From positions 186,001-250,000 of the forward strand of contig NZ_JACCCV010000002.1 of the NCBI RefSeq assembly GCF_013410115.1: a stretch of 64,000 nt of DNA, read 5' to 3'. Positions 18,167 to 26,843 of this stretch are shown here, one piece after another. The notes below the pieces were generated by a model that saw only the letters and a program-made list of their open reading frames with translations, was not told the DNA's origin and did not search any database. The translations under genes were made by a program, and so were the position numbers. Positions within the stretch are counted from its first letter, which is position 1, and each line of letters begins with the position of its first letter. The stretch comes from Tunturiibacter gelidiferens (lineage in GTDB: Bacteria; Acidobacteriota; Terriglobia; Terriglobales; Acidobacteriaceae).

Positions 18167-18275
18167 TGCCGGACGGGCTCCCTGCGCGGGAGGCGGTCAC
18201 TTCGTGACTGGAATACCGTTTCGTTTCGGGTCCAGATGCACGGGCCTCCCGTTGGTCGGCGATGAGGATCTTGCT
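18167..18275. repeat. Dispersed 'GGTCACTTCGTGAC' repeat, copy A
   Basis: It begins with TCCTGCCGGACGGGC and contains the small hairpin GGTCACTTCGTGAC (18195-18208), then CTCCCGTTGGTCG with GCGATGAGGATC. The same blocks recur at 51063-51202 and 56080-56150. Translated on the minus strand the core reads SHEVTASRAG. It abuts the decayed alcohol dehydrogenase. Confidence 0.75.
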
Positions 18276-18335
18276 GACCGACGGAAGGCTCGCGCTTTTC
18301 GCGTTCTCGGATTTATGCGTCGTGGGGGTGGAGGA

Positions 18336-18668
18336 TACTTTGGTCCAGCCTTCGTCGCGGTTGTCGAAGTGCTTGTAGGCATTGGGGGCTTCGGCTAATG
18401 GAAGTTCGTGCGAGATGATGAAGGAGGGGTTGGCTTTGTCGTGGTGGATGAGGTCCATGAGGCGACGGTTGTAGGCCTTGACGTTGGATTGGCCAGTGCC
18501 CATCTTCTGTCCTTTGAACCAGAATTTGCCCATGTCGAAGGCGATCTGGCCCTTCTTCTCGAGGGCGTCTTCGGCCTTGGAGTCCTGCCGGATGAAGACT
18601 CCGACGATGCCGAGTGTGCCGGTGGCTTTGACGGCATCGAGGTTTCGGACACTCTCGGCGTACGGAGA
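18336..18668 (-). pseudogene. Remnant of a zinc-dependent alcohol/formaldehyde dehydrogenase
   Basis: About 111 codons in one minus-strand frame read as the C-terminal part of a GSH-independent formaldehyde-dehydrogenase-like medium-chain alcohol dehydrogenase: LDAVKATGTLGIVGVF, then IAFDMGKFWFKGQKMGTGQ, LMDLIHHDKANPSFIISHEL and KHFDNRDEGWTKV. The N-terminal catalytic domain with the zinc ligands and most of the NAD fold are missing; a stop interrupts the frame upstream. The last codons are lost into a dispersed repeat. No start codon or SD is appropriate. It is a decayed gene, not a small functional protein. Confidence 0.8.
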
Positions 18669-18782
18669 GACGGGCTGAAGACGACGCGATCAGTCACCGG
18701 CTATGCAGAGGTAGATGCGATGAGGTGGGTGTGGGTTTGCCAGCCGGTGAGTGTTGCTGAATCGGATTCGCGTGGATGTGTT

Positions 18783-19538
18783 TCAAGGAGCGTGAGGCTC
18801 GACGGCTATAGGCTCGACAGGCTGCGGCGGGGCGAGGGTCTTGTCGATGCGTTCCTGTACTCCTTCTACTACGTCGCCGACACCCTTGCTGAGAAGGAAG
18901 GTGAATGCGCCGAATGCGAAGAGTCCCAGTGGTTGCAGATTGAGCGGGGGCATGTGGGTGAGATCAGAGCCCGTTAAAAGACCGATGTTGGTGAGGATTG
19001 CGATAACGATTTCGCACAGGCCGAAGAGGATTTTCAAGTATTTCTTGAACAGATAGATGACGATGCCCAAGAGGATGAGCGCGGTACAGAGAATGATGCG
19101 CACGAGAACGTTGTAATAAAAGTGGTGGGAGGCGAAGTGGCTTCCGAAGGTACGGCGAAAGATCAAGTACCAACAGAGCAGGCTGAGCAGGAGGCAGGTC
19201 AATGCAGCGATGGTGAGATAGAGCCAGTAGAGCGGGCGGGTCCGGGAGTTCTCGAATGCGTGAAACTTTCTGTAAACGACAAAGAGAAGCAGGGCTATCG
19301 GCAAAATAAAGAAGGCGATGGCGTGAGGAATGATGAGGCGCGGACCACCCTTTTCAATCCAGCTGAGGTATATATCGTTCCAGTGAATCTCAGTCGGGGC
19401 GAAGCGAAAGACTGCCCAAAACATCAGCGCCCACAGACCGACAAAAAAAACTGCAAGGAGCGCGGCCATGAGAAAGAATCGCGGCCTTAGCTTTTCGGGG
19501 TTTTCTTTTTCGGGCTTTTCGATTCCCTCTGGTTTCAT
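18783..19538 (-). CDS. Polytopic membrane protein of unknown function
   Basis: A product of about 251 residues; the start at 19538 (Met18 of the longest frame) follows GGAAGCG. A polar, Glu/Lys/Pro-rich N-terminus of about 20 residues is followed by about six predicted membrane segments (FFLMAALLAVFFVGLWALMF; LIIPHAIAFFILPIALLLFVV; WLYLTIAALTCLLLSLLCWYL; VLVRIILCTALILLGIVIYLF; GLCEIVIAILTNIGLL; LGLFAFGAFTFLLS) and a Pro-rich cytoplasmic tail. I do not recognise the family. It is the last gene of a minus-strand run starting with hemC (gaps of 131, 86 and 69 bp), so co-transcription is possible. Confidence 0.7.
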   Translation of the reverse strand: MKPEGIEKPEKENPEKLRPRFFLMAALLAVFFVGLWALMFWAVFRFAPTEIHWNDIYLSWIEKGGPRLIIPHAIAFFILPIALLLFVVYRKFHAFENSRTRPLYWLYLTIAALTCLLLSLLCWYLIFRRTFGSHFASHHFYYNVLVRIILCTALILLGIVIYLFKKYLKILFGLCEIVIAILTNIGLLTGSDLTHMPPLNLQPLGLFAFGAFTFLLSKGVGDVVEGVQERIDKTLAPPQPVEPIAVEPHAP

Positions 19539-19607
19539 AGTCGCTTCCGTGAGCCACAGCGTGCTACTGATAAGGGTGTCCGGGGGCACGGCCTCTGGGT
19601 TGGGAGT

Positions 19608-20105
19608 TTAGTTCGCTGTGACGATGAGTTGGACGTTGGTTTGGCCGCACATCCCATAGATGGCACCGGACCGGCAGGCTCCGGCGGAGTATTTGTAACA
19701 CCCAGGTCTTTTAGCCACGACGGTGACAGAGCGGTCAGAGCCGCCGAGGATGGCTCCCGGCGGATCGAATGGAGACTCAGGACCAAAATCGACGACGAAT
19801 CCTATGTCCTTGCCTGTGCTCTTCCACTGGACGTTTGTTCCGGGCTTTATGCAGAAGAGCGAATTGCCCTTGGCGTTCGGAATGTTGGGAGTGGATGAGG
19901 CCGCATTCGCGGTGCGTTTCACGTCGACGACACATGGACTGGATGCGGAGCCGCAGGTATTCTCCGCAGTGCACATTTGTGCGGAGACGTCCTTTGAGCA
20001 GGCGTAGTCGCTGCTCTTTGACTGGGCCGTCGCGTAGGTGGACAACACAAGGATTGATAATAATAGCGAAGTACGGTTGAACTCAAAGCGTCGATTCGTG
20101 GTCAT
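19608..20105 (-). CDS. Small exported cysteine-rich protein, possibly cupredoxin-like
   Basis: About 165 residues from Met12 of the longer frame (20105). Signal peptide SLLLSILVLSTYATAQ. The mature part has eight cysteines, including CSKDVSAQMCTAENTC and GCYKYSAGACRSG, and a beta-rich body (FCIKPGTNVQWKSTGKDIGFVVDFG...RSVTVVAKRPGCYKYSAGAC) resembling the copper-site loop order of cupredoxins, but the full His/Cys/Met ligand set is not present. Function unknown; related to hypothetical exported proteins of acidobacteria by style. It lies between two other exported or membrane genes of the hemC run. Confidence 0.65.
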   Translation of the reverse strand: MTTNRRFEFNRTSLLLSILVLSTYATAQSKSSDYACSKDVSAQMCTAENTCGSASSPCVVDVKRTANAASSTPNIPNAKGNSLFCIKPGTNVQWKSTGKDIGFVVDFGPESPFDPPGAILGGSDRSVTVVAKRPGCYKYSAGACRSGAIYGMCGQTNVQLIVTAN

Positions 20106-20191
20106 GATTCGCCTCACACGTGGATTACTCAGCGCCATGAACAGACGCTGTCGATGGCCGTTTGTGCAGCAACAGATTTAAAATTGCTGCG

Positions 20192-20809
20192 CTAGTTGAC
20201 GCCGGCCGTTCCTGCCCAATCGAGGACGTCAGAGAGTCTCCAGGGATTCTGACTCAAGTCCAACTGCAACTGGCCTTCTTTATCCAGGATCAACTGGGCC
20301 TGAGGATAGAGCATCCCCGTGCTCTTGCTCTTGTCTTGGGCGTTGAGTTCGAAGACACCGGCTGTGAGATTAAAGGACTGCGATTGGGTGTCGAAGAAGG
20401 CTTCGCCAAAGCGGATCTGGCGATTGGTGACAAAGACGATCTTGCGACCGGTCGGCGTTGGCGTCATCTTGATATAGGCGCAGTCATAGCCTAGCGTGCC
20501 GGTGATCTCGATGTGGCCTACGGCCTTCATCTTCGAAAGTGCATTGACCAGTCCTTGATTTTGCCCCTTCTCGAAGGCCTGAACCAAGTTGACTCTGTCG
20601 GCGGGCGTCGAGAACTCGTAGATGTTCAGGGTGATGCCGATGTTCTGACCCATCTGCGTGCCGGTGCCAAAGGCCTGAGCCTCGAGGGTTTCGTACTTGT
20701 CGCGGGTGAATCCGGAATGGGGCGCCAGCAGTGCGATGCCGGCGACAACCAGGCACTTGATGGCGATCCTGAAGATTTTCGAGTTGAAGATCCTTGAAGT
20801 GTTTGACAT
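20192..20809 (-). CDS. Exported protein of unknown function
   Basis: A 205-residue product. The start at 20809 is chosen because GGAGAG lies 6 nt upstream; the longer frame begins four codons earlier. A signal peptide (IAIKCLVVAGIALLAPHSGFT) precedes a compact domain: EAQAFGTGTQMGQNIGITLNIYEFSTPADRVNLVQAFEKGQNQGLVNALSKM, then CAYIKMTPTPTGRKIVFVTNRQIRFGEAF and a closing segment ending in LSDVLDW. This pattern recurs in hypothetical acidobacterial proteins. No enzymatic motif is seen. It is the second gene of the hemC run. Confidence 0.7.
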   Translation of the reverse strand: MSNTSRIFNSKIFRIAIKCLVVAGIALLAPHSGFTRDKYETLEAQAFGTGTQMGQNIGITLNIYEFSTPADRVNLVQAFEKGQNQGLVNALSKMKAVGHIEITGTLGYDCAYIKMTPTPTGRKIVFVTNRQIRFGEAFFDTQSQSFNLTAGVFELNAQDKSKSTGMLYPQAQLILDKEGQLQLDLSQNPWRLSDVLDWAGTAGVN

Positions 20810-20940
20810 AGCACTCTCCAATAGCTGCGATTTTCGATGGGGGGCCTGATCTCATCGCGAGTCTACGCCGGAGCTTGCACAAGTAGGAATTGGCAAAATT
20901 ACTGGTTTGGTCGTATTTTTCTTCGTGGCTGGCGGGCCGG

Positions 20941-21921
20941 TCAGTCGGCGGAGAATACTGGGTTGAGGAGGTCGAGGGCACCTTTGGATTTGAGGTCGTC
21001 GGCGACGCAGTTGCCCAAGGCGATGGGGTTGGCGTCGTTGGTGGCTTCGGTTTCGACCTGGACCATAGATTCGCCGTCGGGGGAGACGACCTGGGCGACC
21101 ATCTTCCACTTCCCTTCTTCGTGGAAGCAGTGGGCACCGATGGGGAGGGAGCAGCCGCCGCCGAGGGCGTCGAGTGTGGTGCGCTCGGCGTCGATGGCGA
21201 AGCGGGTGTAGGGGTGCTCGAGGAAGGCGATGGCGTTGCGGATGTAGGTGTCGCGGTCTTCGTCGATCGCGTGTTCGGGGCTGCGGGTTTCGAGTGCGAG
21301 GGCTCCCTGGCCGGGTGCGGGACAGAGTTCGCAGGGGGAGAAGCGCTGATGGACGGATTCGGTGCGCTTGAGGCGATCGAGGCCGGCGGCGGCGAGGACG
21401 AGGGCGTCGCACTGGCCCTGCTCGAGCTTGCGGAGGCGGGTGTCGATGTTGCCGCGGACTTCGACGAAGGTGACATCGGGGCGGAGGGCGAGGATTTGTG
21501 CGCGGCGGCGAGGGCTGGTGGTGCCGATGCGGCCTCCGGTGGGGAGGGTGTGAAGGGCCCAGTAGGGTTCGCAGACCCAGACGTCGCGGGCGTCGGCGCG
21601 TTTGGGGATGGCGGCGAGGGTGAACTGAGGGGCTAATTTTGTCGGGAGGTCTTTCAAGCTGTGGACGGCGAGGTCGATGCGGCCTTCTTCGAGGGCCTCC
21701 TCGATTTCTTTAATGAAGATGCCTTTGCCGTCGAGGTTGGGCGGCGGGACGAAGCCAGGCTGCTGCATGCGGTCGCCGGTGGTGCGGATGATCTCGAGCT
21801 CGACGTGGTAGCCGGCGTCGCGGAGGGCGTAGAGGATGTGGTTGGCCTGCCAGAGAGCGAGTTGAGAGCCTCGGCTGCCGATGCGGATGGGATTGCGGGG
21901 ATTATTGTGCTCGGAACTCAT
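20941..21921 (-). CDS. hemC: Hydroxymethylbilane synthase (porphobilinogen deaminase)
   Basis: A 326-residue enzyme that polymerises four porphobilinogens into hydroxymethylbilane on a dipyrromethane cofactor. It has IGSRGSQLALWQANHI at the N-terminus, AVHSLKDLPT with the conserved catalytic Asp region, IGTTSPRRRAQIL, VRGNIDTRLRKLEQGQCDALVLAAAGLDRL and a GGGCSLPIGAHC cysteine loop that binds the cofactor. The longer frame upstream of 21921 reads through a dispersed repeat and is not coding. Three exported or membrane genes follow on the same strand. Confidence 0.96.
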   Translation of the reverse strand: MSSEHNNPRNPIRIGSRGSQLALWQANHILYALRDAGYHVELEIIRTTGDRMQQPGFVPPPNLDGKGIFIKEIEEALEEGRIDLAVHSLKDLPTKLAPQFTLAAIPKRADARDVWVCEPYWALHTLPTGGRIGTTSPRRRAQILALRPDVTFVEVRGNIDTRLRKLEQGQCDALVLAAAGLDRLKRTESVHQRFSPCELCPAPGQGALALETRSPEHAIDEDRDTYIRNAIAFLEHPYTRFAIDAERTTLDALGGGCSLPIGAHCFHEEGKWKMVAQVVSPDGESMVQVETEATNDANPIALGNCVADDLKSKGALDLLNPVFSAD

Positions 21922-21999
21922 AGTCTTAACTAGGATACGGGATGATGGGTGGGCTGGTTCGTTTACGGCGGTTTGTTCTGGGTTGAGGAGAAGCGGGCT

Positions 22000-22043
22000 C
22001 CTCCCTTCCCCTTCGACTCCGCTCGGGGTTCGGTCGGAGTGAC
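22000..22043. repeat. Dispersed 'HSDRTPSGVEG' repeat, copy 3
   Basis: CCCCTTCGACTCCGCTCGGG followed by an inverted GTTCGGTCGGAGTGACATG; on the minus strand it reads CHSDRTPSGVEGEG. It is related to the copies at 5661 and 11506 and lies between the divergent hemC and ADOP permease genes. Confidence 0.65.
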
Positions 22044-22206
22044 ATGGTTTGGGCGGCGACAAATATTCGTTGGGTGAAAAGCGTTTTGAGTCACGGAACG
22101 TCGCTGACGCAACGACTTGTTTGTGGATAACAGAAAAGAATCTTCGGAACTAAGTCGACGCTGCCAGCGTAAGTGCCTGACAGCCTTGAGAGCTGGAGGG
22201 ATTTTC

Positions 22207-24744
22207 ATGCAGGATGTCTGGGTTGCGGTGCGTCAGTTCTACAAGTCGCCGGGCTTTGTCATTACGGTAGTGCTCACAATTGCCCTGGGAATTGGGGCGA
22301 ATACGGCCATCTTTACGCTGGTGCACGCGATCCTGATGAAGTCTTTGCCGGTAGCGGATCCGAAGACGCTGTTTCGTGTGGGGGACCTGGACGATTGCTG
22401 CGTCAACGGCGGCTTTATTAATGACAACGGGGATTTCGATCTCTTTTCTTACGAGTTGTACAAGCATCTTCAAGAGACGACGCCGGAGTTCGAACGCCTT
22501 GCTGCGATGCAGTCGGGCGGTGAACAGAAGACGACGCGGCGAGGTTCGGAGCCGGCTAAGTCTGAGCGGGCGCAGTATGTTTCAGGCAATTTTTTTACGA
22601 CGTTCGGGATTGGTCCGTTTGCAGGGCGAGTGTTGACGGATGCGGATGATACGCCGGGTGCGGCTCCGGCGGTGGTGATGAGCTATCAGGCATGGCAGTC
22701 GGACTACGGGAGCGATCCGAAGGTGGTGGGGTCGACATTTTATCTACAGGGGCAGCCCGCTACAGTGGTGGGAATCGCACCGCCGGGATTTTTTGGCGAC
22801 CGAATCAGGAGCAATCCGCCGGGGCTGTGGATTCCACTGGCCATGGAGCCTTCGATCGAGGGGAAGAATACGCTTCTGCATGTGCCGGACAGCAACTGGC
22901 TGTATGCGGTGGGTAGGCTCAAGCCGGGTGTCAGCGTCAGCGCGTTGCAGGACAAGATGTCCGGCAGCTTGAGACAGTTTCTTGCGGCGCAACCTAATTA
23001 TTCTCGAAATGGCGGATCGGCGGTTATTCCGAAACAGCATGTGGTGATTGTGCCGGGCGGCGCGGGTATTCAGAATCTGCAGAAGGAGACGGGCAAAGGA
23101 CTTTATCTGCTGATGACGATCTCCGGACTGGTGCTGCTGGTGGCGTGCGCGAATGTGGCGAACCTGCTGCTGGCGCGGGGAACGACGCGGAGGGCTGATA
23201 CTTCGGTGCGGGTTGCGCTGGGTGCGGCGAGGAGCAGATTGATTCGGCAGACGTTGACGGAGAGTTTGCTGCTGGGGTGTGCGGGCGGTCTGGCTGGGCT
23301 GGGCGTGGCTTATGCGGGGACGCGGATGATTCTGGCGCTTGCGTTTCCCGATTCTCCGAATCTGCCGATTGCGGCGAGTCCTTCGCTGGCGGTGCTGGGA
23401 TTTGCATTTTTGTTGTCGTTGCTGACGGGAGTGGTGTTTGGCGTGGTGCCGGCGTGGATCACCTCGCACTCGGACCCGGCGGAGGCGCTGCGTGGGTCGA
23501 ATCGGTCTACGCGAGATCGGGCATCGCTGCCGCAGAGATCGCTGATTGTGTTTCAGGCAGCGCTGTCGCTGGTGCTGCTGGTGGGTGCAGGTCTGTTGAC
23601 GAAGAGCCTGCGGAACATGGAGCACCAGAACTTTGGTATTCAAACGCAGAACCGCTATGTGTTACATATCGACCCAGCGGGTGCGGGATATACGCCTGAG
23701 AAGCTGCCTGCGTTTTATCAGGCGCTGGAGCAGGAGTTTGGATCGCTGCCGGGAGTCCAGAGTGTTGGACTGGCGCTCTACAGCACCCTAGAGGGGAATA
23801 ACTGGGGCGAGGGTGTATTTTTTGATGGGCGGCCAGCACCGGGACCGAACGATCACAATAATTCAACGTGGGACCGGGTGAGCAACCACTTCTTTGAGAC
23901 GGTGGGACAGCCTGTGGTGCGTGGACGCGGATTTACGGATCAGGATACGGCGACGTCGCAGCAGGTTGCCGTGGTGAATCAGGCGTTCGTGAGGAAGTTC
24001 TTTCCAAAGGAAGATCCGATGGGAAAGCACTTCGGAGTCTACGAGCAGAAGTTCTCGTCGTTGTTCGAGATTGTGGGGATTGTGGCGGATGCCAAGTATC
24101 AGAATCCCCGCGACGAGGTGAGAACGATGTACTTTCGTCCGCTGACGCAGACGATGCCGGGGCTGACGGATCCGAATGAAACAATGGCTGAGGGGCGAGG
24201 GCGCTATATCAACTCGGTGACTTTCTTTTTTCGAAGCGAGCCGCAAAATCTTGACGCGACGGTGAGACGAACTCTTGCAAAGATCAACCCGGATCTGACG
24301 GTGCTTGATCTGCATTCGCTGGACTACCAGGTGGCTGACAACTTTACGCAGGAGCGGTTGATTGCGAGGCTGACGATGTTGTTTGGTGGGCTTGCGCTGG
24401 TGCTTGCTGCGGTTGGTTTGTATGGAATCACGTCGTATCAGGTGGCGCGAAGAACGAGCGAGATAGGGCTCCGTATGGCGCTGGGAGCGGACCGGGGGAA
24501 CGTGGTGCGCATGGTGATGCGAAGCGCGTTTCTGCAGGCAGGACTGGGACTGGCGATTGGAATTCCTGTTGCGATCTTTGGAGCAAGGGCGATGGCCGAT
24601 CAACTGTACGGTGTGCGCTCGTATGATCCGGTGAGTTTGCTGGTTGCAATGGTGGTGCTGCTGGGATCGGCCGCGGTGGCTGGCTTTATCCCTGCTCGCC
24701 GCGCCGCGAATATCGAACCGATGACGGCGCTACGTACGGAATGA
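22207..24744 (+). CDS. Acidobacterial duplicated orphan permease (ADOP/MacB-like)
   Basis: An 845-residue protein from ATG 22207 (GGAGG 8 nt upstream). It has two FtsX/MacB-type halves: an N-terminal membrane helix (GFVITVVLTIALGIGANTAIFTLVHA), a periplasmic MacB core, a three-helix FtsX segment near residues 290-420 (MTISGLVLLVACANVANLLLARG), then a second helix and periplasmic core and a closing FtsX segment (LFGGLALVLAAVGLYGITSYQVARR...GLRMALGA). This duplicated architecture without an ATPase neighbour matches the ADOP family of acidobacteria. Role in transport or mechanotransmission is unproven. A terminator follows. Confidence 0.93.
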   Translation: MQDVWVAVRQFYKSPGFVITVVLTIALGIGANTAIFTLVHAILMKSLPVADPKTLFRVGDLDDCCVNGGFINDNGDFDLFSYELYKHLQETTPEFERLAAMQSGGEQKTTRRGSEPAKSERAQYVSGNFFTTFGIGPFAGRVLTDADDTPGAAPAVVMSYQAWQSDYGSDPKVVGSTFYLQGQPATVVGIAPPGFFGDRIRSNPPGLWIPLAMEPSIEGKNTLLHVPDSNWLYAVGRLKPGVSVSALQDKMSGSLRQFLAAQPNYSRNGGSAVIPKQHVVIVPGGAGIQNLQKETGKGLYLLMTISGLVLLVACANVANLLLARGTTRRADTSVRVALGAARSRLIRQTLTESLLLGCAGGLAGLGVAYAGTRMILALAFPDSPNLPIAASPSLAVLGFAFLLSLLTGVVFGVVPAWITSHSDPAEALRGSNRSTRDRASLPQRSLIVFQAALSLVLLVGAGLLTKSLRNMEHQNFGIQTQNRYVLHIDPAGAGYTPEKLPAFYQALEQEFGSLPGVQSVGLALYSTLEGNNWGEGVFFDGRPAPGPNDHNNSTWDRVSNHFFETVGQPVVRGRGFTDQDTATSQQVAVVNQAFVRKFFPKEDPMGKHFGVYEQKFSSLFEIVGIVADAKYQNPRDEVRTMYFRPLTQTMPGLTDPNETMAEGRGRYINSVTFFFRSEPQNLDATVRRTLAKINPDLTVLDLHSLDYQVADNFTQERLIARLTMLFGGLALVLAAVGLYGITSYQVARRTSEIGLRMALGADRGNVVRMVMRSAFLQAGLGLAIGIPVAIFGARAMADQLYGVRSYDPVSLLVAMVVLLGSAAVAGFIPARRAANIEPMTALRTE

Positions 24745-24782
24745 GTTGCCTGCTTGGAGCCCCAGAGAGTTGGCGGTTGTGT

Positions 24783-24817
24783 GGTTGGTAACAACGACTA
24801 ACCAGCCGTCTTTTTTT
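24783..24817 (+). terminator. Probable intrinsic terminator after the ADOP permease
   Basis: A 7-bp stem (GGTTGGT with ACTAACC, one wobble pair, 7-nt loop) is followed after seven bases by a run of seven T residues, 39 nt past the stop codon. Confidence 0.6.
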
Positions 24818-24858
24818 ACTATCTTCAAATAGTTCGTTCGTTTAGTCTCATTGGCATC

Positions 24859-26769
24859 ATGTACAAATGCGCGTCTGTTTTGTTTCTCTTGTGTACGACT
24901 TTAACTGTCTTTGGCGGAGATTCGAGCGATCACTGGCTGGAGGTAAAGAGCCCCCACTTTACCGTTCTGACCAACAGCAATAACAAACAGGCGATTCGCA
25001 TCGCAAGCCAGTTTGAGCAGATGCGATCAGTATTTCAGACTATGCTTCCCAACGCACCCTCGGATGCGGGCTCTCCAATCGTTGTGCTTGCTTTAAAGAG
25101 CAAGAAGGATTTTCAAGCGCTTGAGCCTGCGGCGTACTTGAGTAAAGGACAACTGGATCTGGCTGGACTTTTTATGCGAGCGCCGGACAAAAACTACATA
25201 TTGCTTCGCCTTGACGGCGAGAGCGAGCATCCGTTTGCAGTGGTGTATCACGAGTACACCCACTACATCATGAGAAAGGCGACGTGGATGCCGCTTTGGT
25301 TGAACGAGGGGCTCGCGGAGTTTTACCAGAATACAGATATACACGAAAAAGAAGTTCTGCTCGGCCAGCCAAGTTCGGACGATATTCTCTTCCTGCGTCA
25401 GAACCGCCTGTTGCCGCTGACGACTCTGCTCAAGGTCGATTACACCTCCCCGTACTATCACGACGAGCAGAAAGGGTCAGTCTTCTATGCCGAATCCTGG
25501 GCTCTGACGCACTATCTCGAAGTGAGCGATTACGAGAAACACACTGACCACGTGAGAGACTACGCCAAGTTTCTCTCACAGAACGAAGATCCTGTGACAG
25601 CGGCGCAGCATGCCTTTGGCGACTTGAGCGTGTTGCAGAAGGCATTGAATTCTTACGTGCAGCAAGGCAGCTTCTCGATGTTCAAGAGAAATTCCGGTGT
25701 ACTCGTCGATGAGTCCGCATTTCAGGTGCGGATTGTTCCTAAACCCGAAATCGATGCGGTCCGTGCTGATGTTCTGGTCTACAACGACCGCATCAAGGAG
25801 GCCGAGGCACTGCTGGAGACCAGCCTTAGCGGCGATCCGAACAATGCCCTCGCCCACGAAACGATGGGTTTTTTGAAGTATCGCGAAGGAGACATCGCGA
25901 GCGCGAAGAAGTGGTATGGCGAAGCGGTGCAGCTTGATTCTCACAGCTATCTAGCTCACTACTACTTTGCTGCTATGTCCCTGCAGACGGGTGGTCGGGA
26001 GCATGATGAAGCGATCGAATCGAGCCTGCGTGCTTCGATCAAACTGAACCCGACTTTTGCGCCTGCTTACGATACCCTGGCCATGTTTTACGCCTCGCGC
26101 AACCAGCATTTGAGCGAAGCCCATATGTTGAATGCACAGGCGATTCAACTCGAACCCGAGAACCTCAACTATCGGATCAACGCGGCGGCTGTCTTAAGCC
26201 AGCAACAGCAGTACTTGAGCGCGACCAATGTGCTGAAGGCCGCGAAGGGGGTGGCAAAGACTCCGGAGGAGGTCGCGATGCTAGAGAACCGCGTGAAGCA
26301 ACTGGAACAGTTTCAGTCGCAGATGGATCGCGCTCAGCAACGGAACAACGAAGCATCTACGCAAGTAACTGTTACGCAGACAGCGCGGCCCTCTGGAGCG
26401 CAGCCGGACAATTCGAAGACGGTTGTGTTTAGAAAGGTCGACGGCAAGATGATGGGTACGATGGAAGAGGCGCCGAAGTATCCGGATGGTGACTCGAAAG
26501 GGCCTCGCCATATGATTCAGGGGATCATACGCAACGTGCAATGCTCGTATCCGAATGTCATCGCTCTGAAGATTGAGAAGGAGGGGAAGTCCGTCTCACT
26601 GTACAACAATAACTACTACAAGGTGGTGTTTACTCTGGCGAACTACGAGACAGAAGGCGATCTCAAGCCATGCTCAGATATTGAAGGGATGAAGGCCAAA
26701 GTTGGATATGCCGAGGTCTCGGATTCGATCGTTGCTGGTCAGATACTGACGATCGAGTTGACTAAATAG
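24859..26769 (+). CDS. Exported TPR protein with a gluzincin-type metallopeptidase-like domain
   Basis: A 636-residue protein with a signal peptide (CASVLFLLCTTLTVFG). Residues about 25-270 form a peptidase_MA/DUF1570-like domain containing HEYTHYIM (HExxH zinc motif) and, 21 residues on, NEGLAEFY, the glutamate expected as third zinc ligand in gluzincins. Residues about 300-500 carry several tetratricopeptide repeats (ALLETSLSGDPNNALAHETMGFLKYREGD and following units). The C-terminal 130 residues are a separate beta-rich domain. All catalytic residues appear present, so activity is plausible, but substrate and role are unknown. It lies just outside the EPS locus. Confidence 0.85.
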   Translation: MYKCASVLFLLCTTLTVFGGDSSDHWLEVKSPHFTVLTNSNNKQAIRIASQFEQMRSVFQTMLPNAPSDAGSPIVVLALKSKKDFQALEPAAYLSKGQLDLAGLFMRAPDKNYILLRLDGESEHPFAVVYHEYTHYIMRKATWMPLWLNEGLAEFYQNTDIHEKEVLLGQPSSDDILFLRQNRLLPLTTLLKVDYTSPYYHDEQKGSVFYAESWALTHYLEVSDYEKHTDHVRDYAKFLSQNEDPVTAAQHAFGDLSVLQKALNSYVQQGSFSMFKRNSGVLVDESAFQVRIVPKPEIDAVRADVLVYNDRIKEAEALLETSLSGDPNNALAHETMGFLKYREGDIASAKKWYGEAVQLDSHSYLAHYYFAAMSLQTGGREHDEAIESSLRASIKLNPTFAPAYDTLAMFYASRNQHLSEAHMLNAQAIQLEPENLNYRINAAAVLSQQQQYLSATNVLKAAKGVAKTPEEVAMLENRVKQLEQFQSQMDRAQQRNNEASTQVTVTQTARPSGAQPDNSKTVVFRKVDGKMMGTMEEAPKYPDGDSKGPRHMIQGIIRNVQCSYPNVIALKIEKEGKSVSLYNNNYYKVVFTLANYETEGDLKPCSDIEGMKAKVGYAEVSDSIVAGQILTIELTK

Positions 26770-26843
26770 AATCGTCTTCTTGTGAAGCAATGTCTTTACG
26801 GGTGTTTGCCAGTTTGATCTAAGACCGCTCTATTTTGCTGTGC

